Program-made: the position numbers and the translations under genes
Shown here: positions 25,635 through 33,702 of the stretch, one piece after another
Position numbering within the stretch: the stretch's first letter is position 1
Layout: every line of letters starts with the position of its first letter
Origin: JBJHBP01 sp050485685
GTDB lineage: Bacteria > Pseudomonadota > Gammaproteobacteria > Steroidobacterales > Rariloculaceae
NCBI GenBank assembly: GCA_050485685.1
Contig: JBJHBW010000001.1
Location: 62,001 to 126,000 of the forward strand
DNA: 64,000 nucleotides
Reading direction: 5' to 3'
The notes under the pieces: generated by a model
Told to the model about the DNA's origin: nothing
Seen by the model: only the letters and a program-made list of their open reading frames with translations
The model's database searches: none

Positions 25635-26930
25635 ATGAGCGCAACACAAAAGACCATCCGTTCCGACGCAGGCGACCTGCACGACAGCATGATGGTGCTG
25701 GGCCGTCAGGCACGTGCTGCGGCCTCACTGCTGGCACGCACAGATACCGATACGCGCAATGCTGGGCTGCGCGCCGCCGCGCAAACGCTGCGCGCGGATA
25801 GCGAAACCATACTGGCCGCCAATGCCGAGGATCTGGCCGAAGCCCGACGGCGCAATCTCAGCAGCGCGCTGATCGACCGGCTGGCGCTGGACGCGCAGCG
25901 CGTGGAAGGGATCGCACGCGGCGTCGAGGCTATCGCCGCCCTGCCCGATCCGATCGGCGAAGTGACCGCAGAATGGACAGCGCCCCGCGGATTCACGATC
26001 CAGCGGGTGCGTGTACCGCTGGGCGTAATCGGCATCATTTACGAAAGCCGTCCCAACGTCACCGCCGACGCCGGCGCCCTGTGCGTAAAGAGCGGGAACG
26101 CGGTGATCCTGCGTGGCGGCAGCGACAGCGCACGTTCCAGTGCAGCCATACATCGCGCGCTGGTGCGTGGGCTGAGCGCACACGGGCTGCCGGAAGCTGC
26201 GATCCAGATGGTACCGACCCAGGACAGGGATGCGGTCGGCATACTGCTGCGCGATATGACCGAATACCTGGACGTCATCGTGCCGCGCGGCGGCAAGCGG
26301 CTGATCGCGCGTGTGCAGCAGGAAGCGCGCGTGCCGGTGCTCAGCCATCTGGAAGGCATCTGCCACACCTACGTGCACGGCGCGGCGGATCTCGCGATGG
26401 CGCGTGCCATCGTGCTGAACGCAAAGATGCGGCGCACCGGCATCTGCGGCGCGACGGAAACCGTACTGGTCGACGCCGCGTGCGCCGACACCCATCTGCC
26501 CGCCATAGTCGGCGACCTGCTGGACGCCGGTTGCGAGGTGCGCGGCGACGAGCGCACACGCGCCTGCGATGCACGAGTTGTCGAGGCCGGCACGTCTGAC
26601 TTCGGCCATGAATTTCTGGATGCCATCGTAGCGATCAGGGTCGTGGACAATCTGGACGCGGCCCTGGAACACATCCGCACGCACGGGTCAGGTCACACCG
26701 AGGCCATCGTCACCGACGACGAAGCCGCTGCACAGCGCTTTCTGAACGAACTGGACAGCGCCATCCTGATGCACAACGCTTCCACGCAGTTTGCCGATGG
26801 CGGCGAGTTCGGCATGGGCGCAGAGATCGGCATCGCCACGGGTCGCATCCATGCCCGTGGTCCGGTCGGCGCCGCGGAGCTGACGAGCTACAAATACCTC
26901 GTCCGGGGTCAGGGACACACCCGCCCCTAA
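25635..26930 (+). CDS. proA: Gamma-glutamyl phosphate reductase
   Basis: ProA reduces glutamyl phosphate to glutamate semialdehyde in proline synthesis. The 431-aa protein has the aldehyde-dehydrogenase-like core: VPLGVIGIIYESRPNVTADA, LRGGSDSARSS, the catalytic Cys segment MRRTGICGATET, and FADGGEFGMGAEIGIAT. The ATG at 25635 is used; the upstream in-frame part is repeat-derived. The stop is directly followed by the glpD GTG. Confidence 0.95.
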   Translation: MSATQKTIRSDAGDLHDSMMVLGRQARAAASLLARTDTDTRNAGLRAAAQTLRADSETILAANAEDLAEARRRNLSSALIDRLALDAQRVEGIARGVEAIAALPDPIGEVTAEWTAPRGFTIQRVRVPLGVIGIIYESRPNVTADAGALCVKSGNAVILRGGSDSARSSAAIHRALVRGLSAHGLPEAAIQMVPTQDRDAVGILLRDMTEYLDVIVPRGGKRLIARVQQEARVPVLSHLEGICHTYVHGAADLAMARAIVLNAKMRRTGICGATETVLVDAACADTHLPAIVGDLLDAGCEVRGDERTRACDARVVEAGTSDFGHEFLDAIVAIRVVDNLDAALEHIRTHGSGHTEAIVTDDEAAAQRFLNELDSAILMHNASTQFADGGEFGMGAEIGIATGRIHARGPVGAAELTSYKYLVRGQGHTRP

Positions 26931-28595
26931 GTGCACGAGCCACCGACAGCGCCGTCACACCCTACGGTCCTGCCGCAAGCTGCAGACGAGTTCGACCTGA
27001 TAGTCACAGGTGCCGGCATCAACGGCGCCGCGATCGCCCGCGAGGCTGCGCTCAGCGGCCTCAAGGTGCTGCTGATCGACCAGGCGGACACGGGATCGGG
27101 CACTTCCGCCACATCCAGTCGACTGATTCACGGCGGCCTGCGCTATCTCGAGCATGCCGAACTCGGACTGGTGCGTGAATCCCTGCTGGAACGCGAACGC
27201 CTGCTGCGTCTGGCCCCGCATCTGATCGAACCACTGGCGCTGCACATTCCGGTATACCGCCGCAGCCGCCGCCCGCTGTGGCAGGTGCGCGCGGGCCTCA
27301 CGCTTTACGACCTGCTGACGCTGGGTGCCGGGCGCTCGCTGCCCAGGCACCGCAGGCTTTCGCACGAGGAAATTGCCGAACGCCTGCCGGGCCTGGAAAC
27401 AGCAGGGCTGACCGGTGCAGTGAGCTATTACGACGCACGTGTGAACTGGCCTGAAAGACTGGTGCTGGAGAACGTCCACGATGCCGTCGATCATGGTGCG
27501 CAGCTTCTGACCTACACACGCGTGACCGGATTTGAGGTCGAGAGCGACAGTATTCGCGGCGTGCAGTGGCTGACGTCCGCGGGCGAACGCGGCCGCGCAT
27601 CGGCAGGACTGGTCGTCAATGCGGCAGGCCCCTGGGTGGACCGCGTACTGGGGCCTTTGGGGGACCACCCCCTGATCGGCGGCACCCGCGGCACGCACCT
27701 GATCGTCGCGCCGTTTCCGGGCGCGCCGCGCGTTGCGGTTTACGCCGAAGCCGCCAGTGACGGGAGACCTTTCTTCACGATCCCGTGGAACGGGCTGTAC
27801 CTGATCGGCACCACGGATGAGCGTTTTTCCGGAGATCCGTCCGACTGCGATCCCACCGAAGAGGAAATCGACTACCTGACAGCGGCTGCCGGGTCACTGT
27901 TTCCCGAAGTCAATCTCGCCGATTACGTGCTGTATGCGCACGCCGGCGTCAGACCGCTGCCACACACCGAAAGCGGCGCCACCGGCGCCATCACACGACG
28001 TCACCTGATAGTTGCGCACCCGCACGTGCACGGACTTTATTCCATCGTCGGCGGCAAGCTGACCACCCACCGTGCCCTCGCGGAACAGGCGCTTCGCACT
28101 TTCGCGCGCGCAGGCCTGATTGCGGCGGTCCACGCGCCGAAAGTGAGTCCCACTCGCGATACACCTCTGCCCGGCAGTCTGTCCCCGGCTGCGCGCGATG
28201 CGCTGGTCGGCGAACTGACCGATCGCCTGGGTCGCCGGACCGCTGAACGGCTGTGGCACATCTACGGAGGTGCGGCACGCGATCTGCTGACGGCGGTCCT
28301 TCACGATCCGCAGCTGGCCGAACCGTTCTGCACGCGCAGCGGCGCGATCATCGCCGAACTGCTGCATGCGCTGGAATACGAGTGGGCAACCACACTGGCC
28401 GATGTGATCCGGCGCCGCTGCATGGTCGGATGGAACGACGACTTCGGGCTGCAGGGCGCAGAATCCGCTGCCGCACAGCTGCGCAGGCTCGGCGTCTGGG
28501 ACCGGGCACGCGCGGAAAGCGAATTGGAAGGGTATCGCGAACTGGCCCGGCGCGCGCGCGTGCGTCTCAGACCGCAAGTCCTTTCAGTACGCTGA
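26931..28595 (+). CDS. glpD: Aerobic glycerol-3-phosphate dehydrogenase
   Basis: This FAD enzyme oxidises glycerol 3-phosphate to dihydroxyacetone phosphate at the membrane. The 554-aa protein has the dinucleotide motif VTGAGINGAAIAREAALSG, the GTSATSSRLIHGGLRYLE signature, GLYLIGTTDERF and a C-terminal helical domain. The GTG start abuts the proA stop with no spacer, so it is probably co-translated. No glpK, glpF or glpR is nearby. The last 29 bp overlap the convergent bioA gene. Confidence 0.92.
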   Translation: MHEPPTAPSHPTVLPQAADEFDLIVTGAGINGAAIAREAALSGLKVLLIDQADTGSGTSATSSRLIHGGLRYLEHAELGLVRESLLERERLLRLAPHLIEPLALHIPVYRRSRRPLWQVRAGLTLYDLLTLGAGRSLPRHRRLSHEEIAERLPGLETAGLTGAVSYYDARVNWPERLVLENVHDAVDHGAQLLTYTRVTGFEVESDSIRGVQWLTSAGERGRASAGLVVNAAGPWVDRVLGPLGDHPLIGGTRGTHLIVAPFPGAPRVAVYAEAASDGRPFFTIPWNGLYLIGTTDERFSGDPSDCDPTEEEIDYLTAAAGSLFPEVNLADYVLYAHAGVRPLPHTESGATGAITRRHLIVAHPHVHGLYSIVGGKLTTHRALAEQALRTFARAGLIAAVHAPKVSPTRDTPLPGSLSPAARDALVGELTDRLGRRTAERLWHIYGGAARDLLTAVLHDPQLAEPFCTRSGAIIAELLHALEYEWATTLADVIRRRCMVGWNDDFGLQGAESAAAQLRRLGVWDRARAESELEGYRELARRARVRLRPQVLSVR

Positions 28596-29820
28596 CCACC
28601 GCAGCCGTCAGCCGGTCCAGATCCTCACTCTCGATCACCAGCGGGGGCATCAGGTACACCACATCACCGAATGGACGCACCCAGACGCCGGCCGCCACGA
28701 ATCGCTGGCGCAACTCGTCCAGCAGGCGCGTGTCCGGCACGCTGGCCAGCTGGACTACGCCGGTCGCACCCAGCACACGCACATCGCTGACACCCGGCAG
28801 ACGTGCTGCCGGCGCGAGCCCCTGCTCCATCGACTCGGAAATCGCAGCCACCCGGGCAAGACGCGGCTCAGTCGCAAACAACGCCAGCGACGCGAGTGCC
28901 GCCGCGCAGGCCAGCGGATTACCGGTGAATGTAGGACCGTGCATCAATGCCTGTGCTGCATCGTCAGCGTGAAACGCCGAATAGACTTCCTCGCTGGCCA
29001 CCGTCGCCGCCAGCGGCAGCGTGCCGCCGGTCAGCGCCTTGGACAGCGTGATCACGTCGGGCACGACATCCGCCTGCTCACACGCGAACATCGTGCCCGT
29101 ACGGCCGAATCCGGTTGCGATCTCATCGAGTATCAGCAGCACACCATGGCGACGGGCGAGTGTCGCGATGCGTGACAACACTTCAGGCTCGTGAAACTTC
29201 ATGCCACCGGCGGCCTGCAGCAGGGGTTCCAGCATCACGGCGGCCAGCTCGTGGCGATGTCGCGCCAGCGTACGATCGAACGCCGCGAATCCGGCTTCGT
29301 CGCGTGGCAGCGGCACGATGATCTGCTCCGGCACAACGCCGGCAAACAGACTGTGCATCCCCTCCTCCGGATCACAGACCGACATCGCCGCGAACGTGTC
29401 CCCGTGGTAACCGTGCATGAAGCTCAGAAATCTGGTGCGACCGCGGTCGCCCTGATTGATCCAGTACTGGATTGCGATCTTCATCGCGACTTCTACGGCC
29501 ACGGAACCCGATTCGGAAAAGAACACGCGATCCAGTGATCCCGGCAGCAGCGATGCCAGGCGTGCCGACAGGTCCGCCGCCGGCGCATGCACGAGGCCGC
29601 CCAGCATCACATGTGGCATGGCCTGAAGTTGGGCCTCGACGGCCGCGACGATCGCGGGGTGGTTGTATCCGTGACAGGCCGTCCACCATGACGAGGTGCC
29701 GTCTATCAGCGTGCGTCCGTCGGCAAGATGAAGCCGCACGCCTTCGGTGCGCTGCACAGCAAGCGGCGGCGGCGCCGTCTTCATCTGCGTGTAGGGAAAC
29801 CAGATATGTGAGCAGTCCAT
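28567..29820 (-). CDS. bioA: Adenosylmethionine-8-amino-7-oxononanoate aminotransferase
   Basis: BioA is the PLP enzyme that uses S-adenosylmethionine to aminate KAPA in biotin synthesis. The 417-aa protein shows HIWFPYTQM, DGTSSWWTACHGYNHP, SGSVAVEVAMKIA, DEIATGFGRTGTMFACE and the lysine in LSKALTGG. It is separated from bioF-bioD by about 8 kb and its 3' end overlaps glpD by 29 bp. Confidence 0.95.
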   Translation of the reverse strand: MDCSHIWFPYTQMKTAPPPLAVQRTEGVRLHLADGRTLIDGTSSWWTACHGYNHPAIVAAVEAQLQAMPHVMLGGLVHAPAADLSARLASLLPGSLDRVFFSESGSVAVEVAMKIAIQYWINQGDRGRTRFLSFMHGYHGDTFAAMSVCDPEEGMHSLFAGVVPEQIIVPLPRDEAGFAAFDRTLARHRHELAAVMLEPLLQAAGGMKFHEPEVLSRIATLARRHGVLLILDEIATGFGRTGTMFACEQADVVPDVITLSKALTGGTLPLAATVASEEVYSAFHADDAAQALMHGPTFTGNPLACAAALASLALFATEPRLARVAAISESMEQGLAPAARLPGVSDVRVLGATGVVQLASVPDTRLLDELRQRFVAAGVWVRPFGDVVYLMPPLVIESEDLDRLTAAVVSVLKGLAV

Positions 29821-29945
29821 GGCGTTGCGCGGGCGGAAAGTCGGGCAGTCATGTTATCGCCGCCAGGGCACAGGCGTGAACCGCCGGGCGCAGTGTCAAG
29901 CCGAGCCGTGCCCTGCCGTCCAGAGTTTTTCAGCTTCGAGCGTCG

Positions 29946-29974
29946 TTTCGACCACCATGGCACATCGCTATACT
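29946..29974 (+). promoter_or_regulatory. Candidate sigma70 promoter for the phosphomannomutase gene
   Basis: TATACT (29969-29974) is a good -10 element. TTTCGA 17 nt upstream (29946-29951) is a weak -35. It lies 30 nt before the ATG of the gene at 30005, in the 184-bp spacer between divergent bioA and that gene; GGAG precedes the ATG. Confidence 0.45.
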
Positions 29975-30004
29975 GGCGCCAGAGCATAACGGAGACCCTG
30001 GACG

Positions 30005-31363
30005 ATGTCGGAAATCACCTGTTTCAAGGCCTATGACGTGCGCGGCCGCGTGCCAGGCGAACTGAATGAAGACATTGTCTATCGCATCGCACGTGCCTAT
30101 GCGGAGTTCGTAAAACCCCGCACGGTGGCCGTGGGACAGGACATACGCACCTCCAGCGCCGCCATGTGTGCGGCCCTGATTCGCGGTCTCACCGACTCGG
30201 GTGTGGACGTGATCGATATCGGTGTCGGCGGTACCGAGATGGTCTATTTCGCCACGTTTCACGAGCGGCTGGACGGCGGCATCATGATGACCGCGAGCCA
30301 CAACCCGCCGGATTACAACGGCATGAAGTTTGTCCGTGAGGGCGCAAGACCGATCAGTGCCGACACGGGGCTGAAGGAAATACGCGCGATCGCGGAAAGC
30401 AATCGGTTTTCCGACGGCGCCGGCCCCGGCAGCGTGCAGCGCAGGGACATCAAGCCGGCCTACATCGATCACCTGCTCGGCTACATGGATCTGTCCGCGC
30501 TTGCGAAGCTCAAGATCGTGGTCAATGCCGGTAACGGTGGCGCCGGGCCCATTGTCGACCTGCTGGAGCCGCATCTGCCGTTCGAATTCGTCAAGCTCCA
30601 TCACGAGCCGGACGGTTCATTTCCCAATGGCGTGCCGAACCCGATGCTGGAACGCAATCGCGCCGCAACCATAGACCTGATCAGGAGCAGCGGCGCGGAT
30701 ATGGGGGTAGCGTGGGACGGCGACTTCGACCGCTGTTTTTTCTTTGACGAGCGCGGTCACTTCATCGAGGGCTATTACATCGTTGGTCTGCTGGCGCAGA
30801 GTTTCCTGGAAAAGCACCAGGGCGCTGCCATCGTGCACGACCCACGTCTGACATGGAACACGCTGGATGTGGTTGCTGCCGCAGGCGGCAAGGCGATACA
30901 AAGCAAATCCGGTCATGCCTTCATGAAGCAGGTCATGCGCGAGTCCGATGCGGTGTATGGCGGAGAGATGAGCGCACATCACTATTTCCGCGATTTCGCC
31001 TACGCGGACAGCGGCATGATCCCCTGGCTGCTGGTTGCGGAAATCATCAGTCGCAGCGGCAAACCGTTCTCCGAACTGGTGGAGGAACGTGTGCGCCGAT
31101 TCCCGGCCAGCGGCGAGATCAATCGCAAGGTCGACGATGCCGTGGCTGTGATGGCGAAAATCGAGTCTGCCTATGCTGCCGGTGCTGCACACGTCGATCA
31201 CACCGACGGCGTGAGCGTCGAGTTTCAGGACTGGCGTTTCAATCTCAGGGCATCGAATACCGAACCGCTGCTGCGACTCAACGTCGAGGCACGCGGTGAC
31301 ATCAACCTGATGCGCGACCGCACCGAGGAACTGCTGAACCGCATCGGCGGTGAGGCCGACTGA
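30005..31363 (+). CDS. manB: Phosphomannomutase
   Basis: The 452-aa protein is an alpha-D-phosphohexomutase: phosphoserine loop MMTASHNPPDYNG (Ser98), metal-binding loop DGDFDRC, sugar-binding GGEMSAHHYFRDF and phosphate-binding RASNTEPLLRLNVE. The EMSAHHYF form and the FKAYDVRGRVPGELNE start fit the phosphomannomutase group (ManB/CpsG), which converts mannose 6-phosphate to mannose 1-phosphate for GDP-mannose and surface sugars. A shared phosphoglucomutase activity cannot be excluded. The next gene starts 16 nt downstream. Confidence 0.92.
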   Translation: MSEITCFKAYDVRGRVPGELNEDIVYRIARAYAEFVKPRTVAVGQDIRTSSAAMCAALIRGLTDSGVDVIDIGVGGTEMVYFATFHERLDGGIMMTASHNPPDYNGMKFVREGARPISADTGLKEIRAIAESNRFSDGAGPGSVQRRDIKPAYIDHLLGYMDLSALAKLKIVVNAGNGGAGPIVDLLEPHLPFEFVKLHHEPDGSFPNGVPNPMLERNRAATIDLIRSSGADMGVAWDGDFDRCFFFDERGHFIEGYYIVGLLAQSFLEKHQGAAIVHDPRLTWNTLDVVAAAGGKAIQSKSGHAFMKQVMRESDAVYGGEMSAHHYFRDFAYADSGMIPWLLVAEIISRSGKPFSELVEERVRRFPASGEINRKVDDAVAVMAKIESAYAAGAAHVDHTDGVSVEFQDWRFNLRASNTEPLLRLNVEARGDINLMRDRTEELLNRIGGEAD

Positions 31364-31379
31364 GCAGGCAGCCCATGAC

Positions 31380-32987
31380 ATGAGCTTGCAGCCCGGCGAG
31401 CCCGACCCGTTGATCGCCGCCATGCAGGACCCGTCCCTGTATCCCGGGACGGTATCTGAAGTTCGGATGATCGAGACCCACATTTCAGTGGTGCTGCTCG
31501 CGGGCGAATTCGCCTACAAGCTGAAAAAACCGGTGAAACTCGCGTTCCTGGACTTCTCCACGCTCGAAGCCCGCAGGCAGTTCTGTGATGAGGAACTGCG
31601 GCTGAACCGACGGCTGGCGCCGGCACTTTATCTGGATGTGATGCCGATCGGCGGCAGCCGTGAGAATCCGCAACTCGATACCGAGCCGGCGATCGAGTAT
31701 GCCGTGCGGATGCGGCGTTTCGACGACCGCGCACGCCTTGACCACAGACTCGAAGACGCAGGCGCGGATCCTGAAAGCCTGGATGCGCTGGCCGAACAGA
31801 TCGCACGCTTCCACGAAGGGCTCCCCGCTGCGAAAACCGACGGGACGGAAGCCACCCGAGTCCGCAACGCTGCGTTCGAGAATCTGGACGAACTCGATGC
31901 GCTGGCCCGTAACGAATATGACCGCGCGCTGCTGTCAGGGCTGCGCGAGTGGACCATCGCTCAGTGTGACCTGCTCGGCCGGCGATTTGACGAGAGAGGC
32001 CGATACGGTGCGGTGCGCGAATGTCACGGCGACCTGCACCTTGAGAACCTGGTGGAGATCCACGGACGCATCGTGCCGTTCGATGCGCTGGAGTTCGATG
32101 TCCGTCTGCGCACGATTGATGTGCTGGACGAAGCAGCGTTCCTGACCATGGATCTGCTGGCGCATGGCCATGGAGACGCCGCGTTCCGCTTTCTCAATCG
32201 CTATCTGGAATGCAGCGGCGATTACGAAGGCCTGGACCTGTTGCGGTTCTATATCGTCTATCGCGCGCTGGTGCGCGCCAAGGTCAGGTCGCTGGCCGGC
32301 GACCGGGAAACCCCGTTGTCGGCGCACGATTCCCGCGCCGCACCGTACCTGCATCTGGCAGCGGCACTGCCGGCCGACGATGCTCCGGTGCTGGTGATAA
32401 CTCACGGACTGTCAGGCAGCGGCAAGACCTGGGTCACCGACAGACTGATCTCACAACTGCCGGCCATCCGCATTCGCTCGGACGTGGAGCGCAAGCGCCT
32501 GCATGGATCCCCGCACGGCAACCGCCCCGGCGACGACCGGACGGAAGCCACGCAGGTGGGGACGGGCATCTATGACGCCGCGGCAACGGAACGCACCTAT
32601 GCCCGGCTCGCCACCGGCGCCGAATCGGCGTTGCGATCGGGCATCAACGTCATCGTCGACGCGGCCTTCCTGGATCGTCGCCGACGCCAGCAGTTCGCGG
32701 ATCTGGCAGCGTCCCGCGGTGCACGCTTTGCGATCCTGGTCACCCGAGCCCCGGAAGCCGTGCTCCGAGAGCGCATCGTCGGGCGCAGCCAGTCGCAAAG
32801 TGATGCATCCGATGCCGATCTCGTCGTGCTCGAGCATCAGCTGGCCCATCACGACGCGCTGGACGACACCGAGCGCAGCTGCGCCGTTATCGTGGACACA
32901 TCCGGCGCGCTGGATGAAGAATCCGTCGCCGCCGCATTACGCGAGCAACCGCGAGCGATATCCGGGGAACAAGCAGTGCGGAAATAA
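31380..32987 (+). CDS. Fusion of APH-like kinase domain and P-loop kinase domain
   Basis: The 535-aa protein has an aminoglycoside-phosphotransferase-like N-terminal half (ATP lysine near KLKKPVKLAFLDF; catalytic HGDLHLEN at 216-223; metal Asp in FDALEFD) and a C-terminal P-loop kinase half (Walker A GLSGSGKT at 343-350) resembling gluconate or zeta-toxin-like kinases. The architecture is a recognised but poorly characterised family; the substrate is unknown. The ATG at 31380 is 16 nt after the phosphomannomutase stop, hinting at a role in sugar phosphate metabolism. An upstream in-frame GTG (31350) would overlap that gene. Confidence 0.82.
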   Translation: MSLQPGEPDPLIAAMQDPSLYPGTVSEVRMIETHISVVLLAGEFAYKLKKPVKLAFLDFSTLEARRQFCDEELRLNRRLAPALYLDVMPIGGSRENPQLDTEPAIEYAVRMRRFDDRARLDHRLEDAGADPESLDALAEQIARFHEGLPAAKTDGTEATRVRNAAFENLDELDALARNEYDRALLSGLREWTIAQCDLLGRRFDERGRYGAVRECHGDLHLENLVEIHGRIVPFDALEFDVRLRTIDVLDEAAFLTMDLLAHGHGDAAFRFLNRYLECSGDYEGLDLLRFYIVYRALVRAKVRSLAGDRETPLSAHDSRAAPYLHLAAALPADDAPVLVITHGLSGSGKTWVTDRLISQLPAIRIRSDVERKRLHGSPHGNRPGDDRTEATQVGTGIYDAAATERTYARLATGAESALRSGINVIVDAAFLDRRRRQQFADLAASRGARFAILVTRAPEAVLRERIVGRSQSQSDASDADLVVLEHQLAHHDALDDTERSCAVIVDTSGALDEESVAAALREQPRAISGEQAVRK

Positions 32988-32992
32988 GCGGT

Positions 32993-33376
32993 TCAGTCCT
33001 GAACGTCGCTCATCGCATCCAGGCCCTCGGCGAGATAGTCCGCAAGCAAAGGCGTGCCGATCAGGTACTCCGCCGTGCGTTCGTTCCAGCTCTCGCGCGC
33101 CTGTTCGAATGCCGCATCCCATTCATCGGCATCGAAGTCGCCGCGGCCAACCCACATCAGCGCGACCAGTGACATCTGCTGATCCGGTTCAAGGTCCTCT
33201 ATCGTGGTCTTGATCTCCTGGTAAACCGGATCATCGCCGTGCAGTTCCCGCACCTGATTCAGCCAGTCATCATCCTGAACGACCACATCCTCAGGCATGG
33301 ACGTTTCGTCCTGGATCTGGAATTCCTGCGCCCTGTCGATCAGAAATCGAATGGTCTCAGGGTTCACTTCAAGCAT
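32993..33376 (-). CDS. DUF3775-like protein
   Basis: The 127-aa acidic, soluble protein starts MLEVNPETIRFLIDRAQEF, as DUF3775 proteins do, and contains DLEPDQQMSLVALMWVGRGDFDADEW and a C-terminal LLADYLAEGLDA helix. The family has no established function. The ATG at 33376 is used because upstream in-frame sequence is not conserved-looking. It is convergent with the fusion kinase (5-nt gap) and divergent from lon. Confidence 0.75.
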   Translation of the reverse strand: MLEVNPETIRFLIDRAQEFQIQDETSMPEDVVVQDDDWLNQVRELHGDDPVYQEIKTTIEDLEPDQQMSLVALMWVGRGDFDADEWDAAFEQARESWNERTAEYLIGTPLLADYLAEGLDAMSDVQD

Positions 33377-33702
33377 GCTTTCACTCCACCACAACAGACA
33401 ACACGCCGCATTGTCGCGACCACATCCGCAAGCATAACTGTGCGGCGCATCCGGCAACACCCGCAATGTCCGGAATTGCGCATAACTGGCCTGCGGTTCA
33501 CACCGTTGCAGGACAACATGGCCGGCGCGCCTGCAGCCTTGAAATCACGCCATCGACGCTCCATTTCATCAGTGGCGGCCACTGGTGGATAACGCAGACG
33601 GGTGGCATCGGCGCCGGGTTGCGGATCTGGAGATTGCGGCAACCGGGCGTATTATCGTACAAGCGGCCCTTTGCAACACGCGATCAACGCAATGGAAAAA
33701 TC
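33377..33702. other. 326-bp spacer between the DUF3775 gene and lon
   Basis: No gene is supported in this stretch, although a plus-strand frame continues upstream of lon without conserved sequence. It contains the sigma32-type lon promoter at 33538-33566 and a leader of about 130 nt before the lon ATG. The minus-strand promoter for the DUF3775 gene must also lie here but was not recognised. Confidence 0.6.
33538..33566 (+). promoter_or_regulatory. Sigma32-type heat-shock promoter for lon
   Basis: CTTGAAA (33538-33544), a 14-nt spacer and CTCCATTT (33559-33566) match the sigma32 consensus CTTGAAA-N13/15-CCCCATNT with one mismatch. It lies 136 nt before the lon ATG, in the correct orientation, and lon is a classical sigma32 gene in enterobacteria. 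Confidence 0.75.
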
